Of a DNA stretch of 64,000 nt, positions 61,586 through 64,000 are shown in pieces. A program made the translations under genes and the position numbers. The stretch comes from Parasalinivibrio latis. GTDB taxonomy: Bacteria > Pseudomonadota > Gammaproteobacteria > Enterobacterales > Vibrionaceae. Each line of letters starts with the position of its first letter. The stretch's first letter is position 1. The stretch covers positions 1,178,001-1,242,000 of the forward strand of contig NZ_CP098812.1 of NCBI RefSeq assembly GCF_036825535.1, written 5' to 3'. The notes under the pieces were generated by a model. That model saw only the letters and a program-made list of their open reading frames with translations. It was not told where the DNA came from and did not search any database.

Positions 61586-64000
61586 ATGGAGTTTTCCCTG
61601 CGTCAGGAACCCAAAGAGTCCACGCCTAAAAAACGGTTAAATGGCTGGCAGCGCATCAAGGAAGCGCTATTTATTGTCGGATTAATGGTTGCGCTTTTCA
61701 CCTATGTGGCGTTGCTCACCTATAATTCTGCCGATCCATCCTGGTCCCAGACCGCCTGGGACGGGCCAGTGAAAAACTCTGCTGGCGCCTTGGGGGCATG
61801 GTTGGCTGACACCCTCTTTTTCATGTTTGGTGCACTGGCTTACCTGTTGCCTGCAGCATTGGTGTTGGGTGCATGGGTGTTTTTGCGCCACAGAGATGCC
61901 TCTGAACCCTTGAATTACACCATTCTGGGAACACGGATTCTCGGACTGGTAGTTCTTTTCCTGACCAGTTGCAGCCTTGCCGATCTCAACTTTGATGACT
62001 TCTGGTACTTCTCGTCCGGTGGTGTGGTTGGTGACGTCGTTACCTCAATGGTTTTGCCTTTGTTTAATGTATTGGGAACTACGCTGGTAATGATGTTCCT
62101 GTGGGCTGCCGGCTTCACGCTGTTCACCGGTATTTCCTGGCTTACGATTGTGGACGCATTGGGCGAGAGCGTGCTCAATGGTGTCGACTGGGTATTGGCA
62201 AAAGTTCGTGGTGAACAGTCAGAAGTACATTCTGCGTTTGAAAGCAGAGGGGAAGACAAAAGCCTTGAGATGACAGATCTCGATGTACTGGCCAAACCGC
62301 TGCGGGCAAAAACTGAGGACATGTCAGTAGGCGAACCGCAATCGGTAGAAACAACTTCCGCAGCGATCAAAACGGCCACCAACCACGACTTGGCTTGTGA
62401 TGGCAGTTTTGGGATGCCGGATATCCTTATGTCTCCTGCCGAACAGGGCTTAGAGGGCGCATCGCAACCAGAACAAGAACAAGAAGAAAAACGCGTAGAG
62501 CCTATTATTCATTTCCCGGAAGAAGAGACTTCTGCCGATGCACTGACACCTTGGCAGGAAGCAGATCATGAAAATCATGAGAGTGATTTGAATCCTGATC
62601 AGGAAGAACCAGACGTCCAGGTTGTTGAAGCGTTTACATTCCATAATGATCTTGATTCAGAGCCTGAAGAGCTCAATAGTCAGCAGGATGATGTTCTGGA
62701 TTTCACTGAAGACGATACTCAGTGGCGTCAGGAACAACGTGCGCATATTGAAGATGAGGGGCAGACAGCTCCGGTAGAACAGGCTGAACCCGTACATACG
62801 GATTTCGAGCAGCCTTCGCAGTTCACTTCCTTCAAACCGGTTGAACCTGTTGGAGACAGCGATAGCGACAGTGAGGATGAGGATCCGTTTATGGAGACCA
62901 TCCGAGAGGCCAAAGCCAAGGAAGCCGCCAAGATTCACCCGTTCCTTCGTCGTCAGGAAGAAAACCTGCCTAAGCCGAAGGAGCCCTTGCCAACAGTCGA
63001 TCTGCTGGATCCGCCGCGCAAGAGTGTTCAACGGGCATCCCGAGAAGAACTTGAGCATACAGCGCGTCTGGTAGAAGCCCGTCTGTCTGATTACAAGATT
63101 GATGCAAAAGTGGTGGGTGTTTATCCGGGACCGGTTATCACCCGCTATGAACTTGAATTGGCCCCAGGCGTGAAAGTGAGCCGGATATCTGGGCTATCCA
63201 AAGATATTGCGCGTTCACTTTCTGCATCGGCAGTACGCGTAGTTGAGGTTATTCCGGGTAAACCTTATATCGGCCTTGAACTGCCGAACGCACACCGTGA
63301 AATGGTGTCTATGTCAGAAGTGGTGGACAGCGAACGCTTCAAGCAGTCCAAATCCCCACTTTCTGTCGTACTGGGTAAAAACATTGCAGGTGAGTCCGTC
63401 GTGACTGACCTGGCGAAAACACCGCACCTGCTGGTGGCCGGTACAACCGGTTCCGGTAAGTCAGTGGGCGTTAACGTCATGATCGTCAGTATGCTTTACA
63501 AAGCATCGCCTGACGAAGTGCGCTTTATCATGATCGACCCCAAGATGCTTGAGCTTTCGGTTTACGAAGGCATTCCTCATTTGCTGACGGAAGTGGTTAC
63601 CGACATGAAAGATGCCGGTAATGCACTGCGTTGGTGTGTTGGGGAAATGGAACGTCGCTACAAGCTGATGTCCATGCTTGGTGTACGTAACATCGCCGGT
63701 TTCAATGACAAGGTGAAAGAAGCAGAGGAAGCCAACCATCCGATTCCGGATCCGTTGTGGAAACCGGGTGACAGTATGGATCCGGAAGCACCAATGTTGG
63801 AAAAACTGCCGTACATCGTTGTGGTGGTGGATGAGTTTGCAGACCTTATGATGGTTGTGGGCAAGAAGGTGGAAGAGCTGATTGCCCGTCTGGCACAGAA
63901 AGCGCGAGCCGCTGGTATCCACCTTGTTTTGGCAACACAGCGTCCTTCTGTAGATGTGATTACCGGCCTTATCAAGGCGAATATCCCATCTCGTGTGGCA
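61586..64000 (+). CDS. ftsK: DNA translocase FtsK, C-terminus beyond window
   Basis: The frame from the ATG at 61586 (AAGG upstream) stays open for 805 codons to the right edge. The N-terminal part has hydrophobic segments for the four FtsK membrane helices, then an acidic, Gln/Glu-rich linker (about residues 215-430). Next comes the motor domain with PGPVITRYELELAPGVKVS, Walker A AGTTGSGKSVGVN (Lys about residue 624) and VVVVDEFADLMMVVGKKVEE. FtsK acts at the septum and pumps chromosome ends toward dif for XerCD resolution. The gamma DNA-reading domain lies outside the window. Confidence 0.97.
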   Translation, partial: MEFSLRQEPKESTPKKRLNGWQRIKEALFIVGLMVALFTYVALLTYNSADPSWSQTAWDGPVKNSAGALGAWLADTLFFMFGALAYLLPAALVLGAWVFLRHRDASEPLNYTILGTRILGLVVLFLTSCSLADLNFDDFWYFSSGGVVGDVVTSMVLPLFNVLGTTLVMMFLWAAGFTLFTGISWLTIVDALGESVLNGVDWVLAKVRGEQSEVHSAFESRGEDKSLEMTDLDVLAKPLRAKTEDMSVGEPQSVETTSAAIKTATNHDLACDGSFGMPDILMSPAEQGLEGASQPEQEQEEKRVEPIIHFPEEETSADALTPWQEADHENHESDLNPDQEEPDVQVVEAFTFHNDLDSEPEELNSQQDDVLDFTEDDTQWRQEQRAHIEDEGQTAPVEQAEPVHTDFEQPSQFTSFKPVEPVGDSDSDSEDEDPFMETIREAKAKEAAKIHPFLRRQEENLPKPKEPLPTVDLLDPPRKSVQRASREELEHTARLVEARLSDYKIDAKVVGVYPGPVITRYELELAPGVKVSRISGLSKDIARSLSASAVRVVEVIPGKPYIGLELPNAHREMVSMSEVVDSERFKQSKSPLSVVLGKNIAGESVVTDLAKTPHLLVAGTTGSGKSVGVNVMIVSMLYKASPDEVRFIMIDPKMLELSVYEGIPHLLTEVVTDMKDAGNALRWCVGEMERRYKLMSMLGVRNIAGFNDKVKEAEEANHPIPDPLWKPGDSMDPEAPMLEKLPYIVVVVDEFADLMMVVGKKVEELIARLAQKARAAGIHLVLATQRPSVDVITGLIKANIPSRVA

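Overview
The window is chromosomal DNA of a marine gammaproteobacterium of the family Vibrionaceae. The evidence is a LuxO-LuxU quorum-sensing pair with a Qrr small RNA beside uvrB, the sodium-motor protein MotY, the Rnf (Na+-pumping type) complex, a VolA/FadL lipid-uptake locus and several Vibrio-type gene orders. The genus cannot be fixed from the sequence alone; an early-branching Vibrionaceae lineage such as Grimontia/Enterovibrio is a guess. Nearly everything is core genome. There is no prophage, insertion sequence or CRISPR array.

Layout. 1-7.7 kb: membrane transport and oxidative stress (Gate-domain membrane protein, NhaC antiporter, asd, sodB, grxD, a second Na+/H+-antiporter-like protein, a 2-Cys peroxiredoxin). 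7.7-13.1 kb: surface lysophospholipase VolA with two FadL-type porins and a FadR-like operator. 13.4-17.3 kb: rnt, motY, bax-like, gloA, nth. 17.4-23.6 kb: rnfABCDGE, with a 120-bp tandem repeat in rnfC. 23.8-25.2 kb: three tRNA-Asn genes followed by an unusual tandem array of decayed tRNA-Asn-derived modules, each with its own terminator. 25.3-29.5 kb: uvrB, qrr, luxO, luxU. 29.4-34.4 kb: yvcK, a LON-domain protein, and moaABCDE behind a molybdenum-cofactor riboswitch. 34.9-41.3 kb: an unrecognised 53-residue gene and oppABCDF. 41.3-48.7 kb: roxA, purB, hflD, mnmA, rluE, icd, a small unknown gene, cspD. 49.4-64 kb: clpS, clpA, infA, bpt, aat, an unknown gene, cydC, cydD, trxB, ald, lrp and the start of ftsK. 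This last block keeps the enterobacterial clpSA-infA-aat-cydCD-trxB-lrp-ftsK order with bpt and ald inserted.

How the genes work together. LuxO~P with sigma-54 should activate the divergent qrr, and LuxU is the phosphodonor. clpS, clpA, aat and bpt together form a complete bacterial N-degron pathway (two aminoacyl transferases that make primary N-degrons, the recognition adaptor and the unfoldase). VolA releases fatty acids at the cell surface for import by FadL. Two antiporter-family proteins, Rnf and MotY share a sodium-ion theme. trxB, cydDC, grxD, sodB and the peroxiredoxin concern redox balance.

The least explained element is the tRNA-Asn-derived array at 23849-24345. It resembles in principle, but not in sequence, the rtT repeats behind Escherichia coli tyrT.
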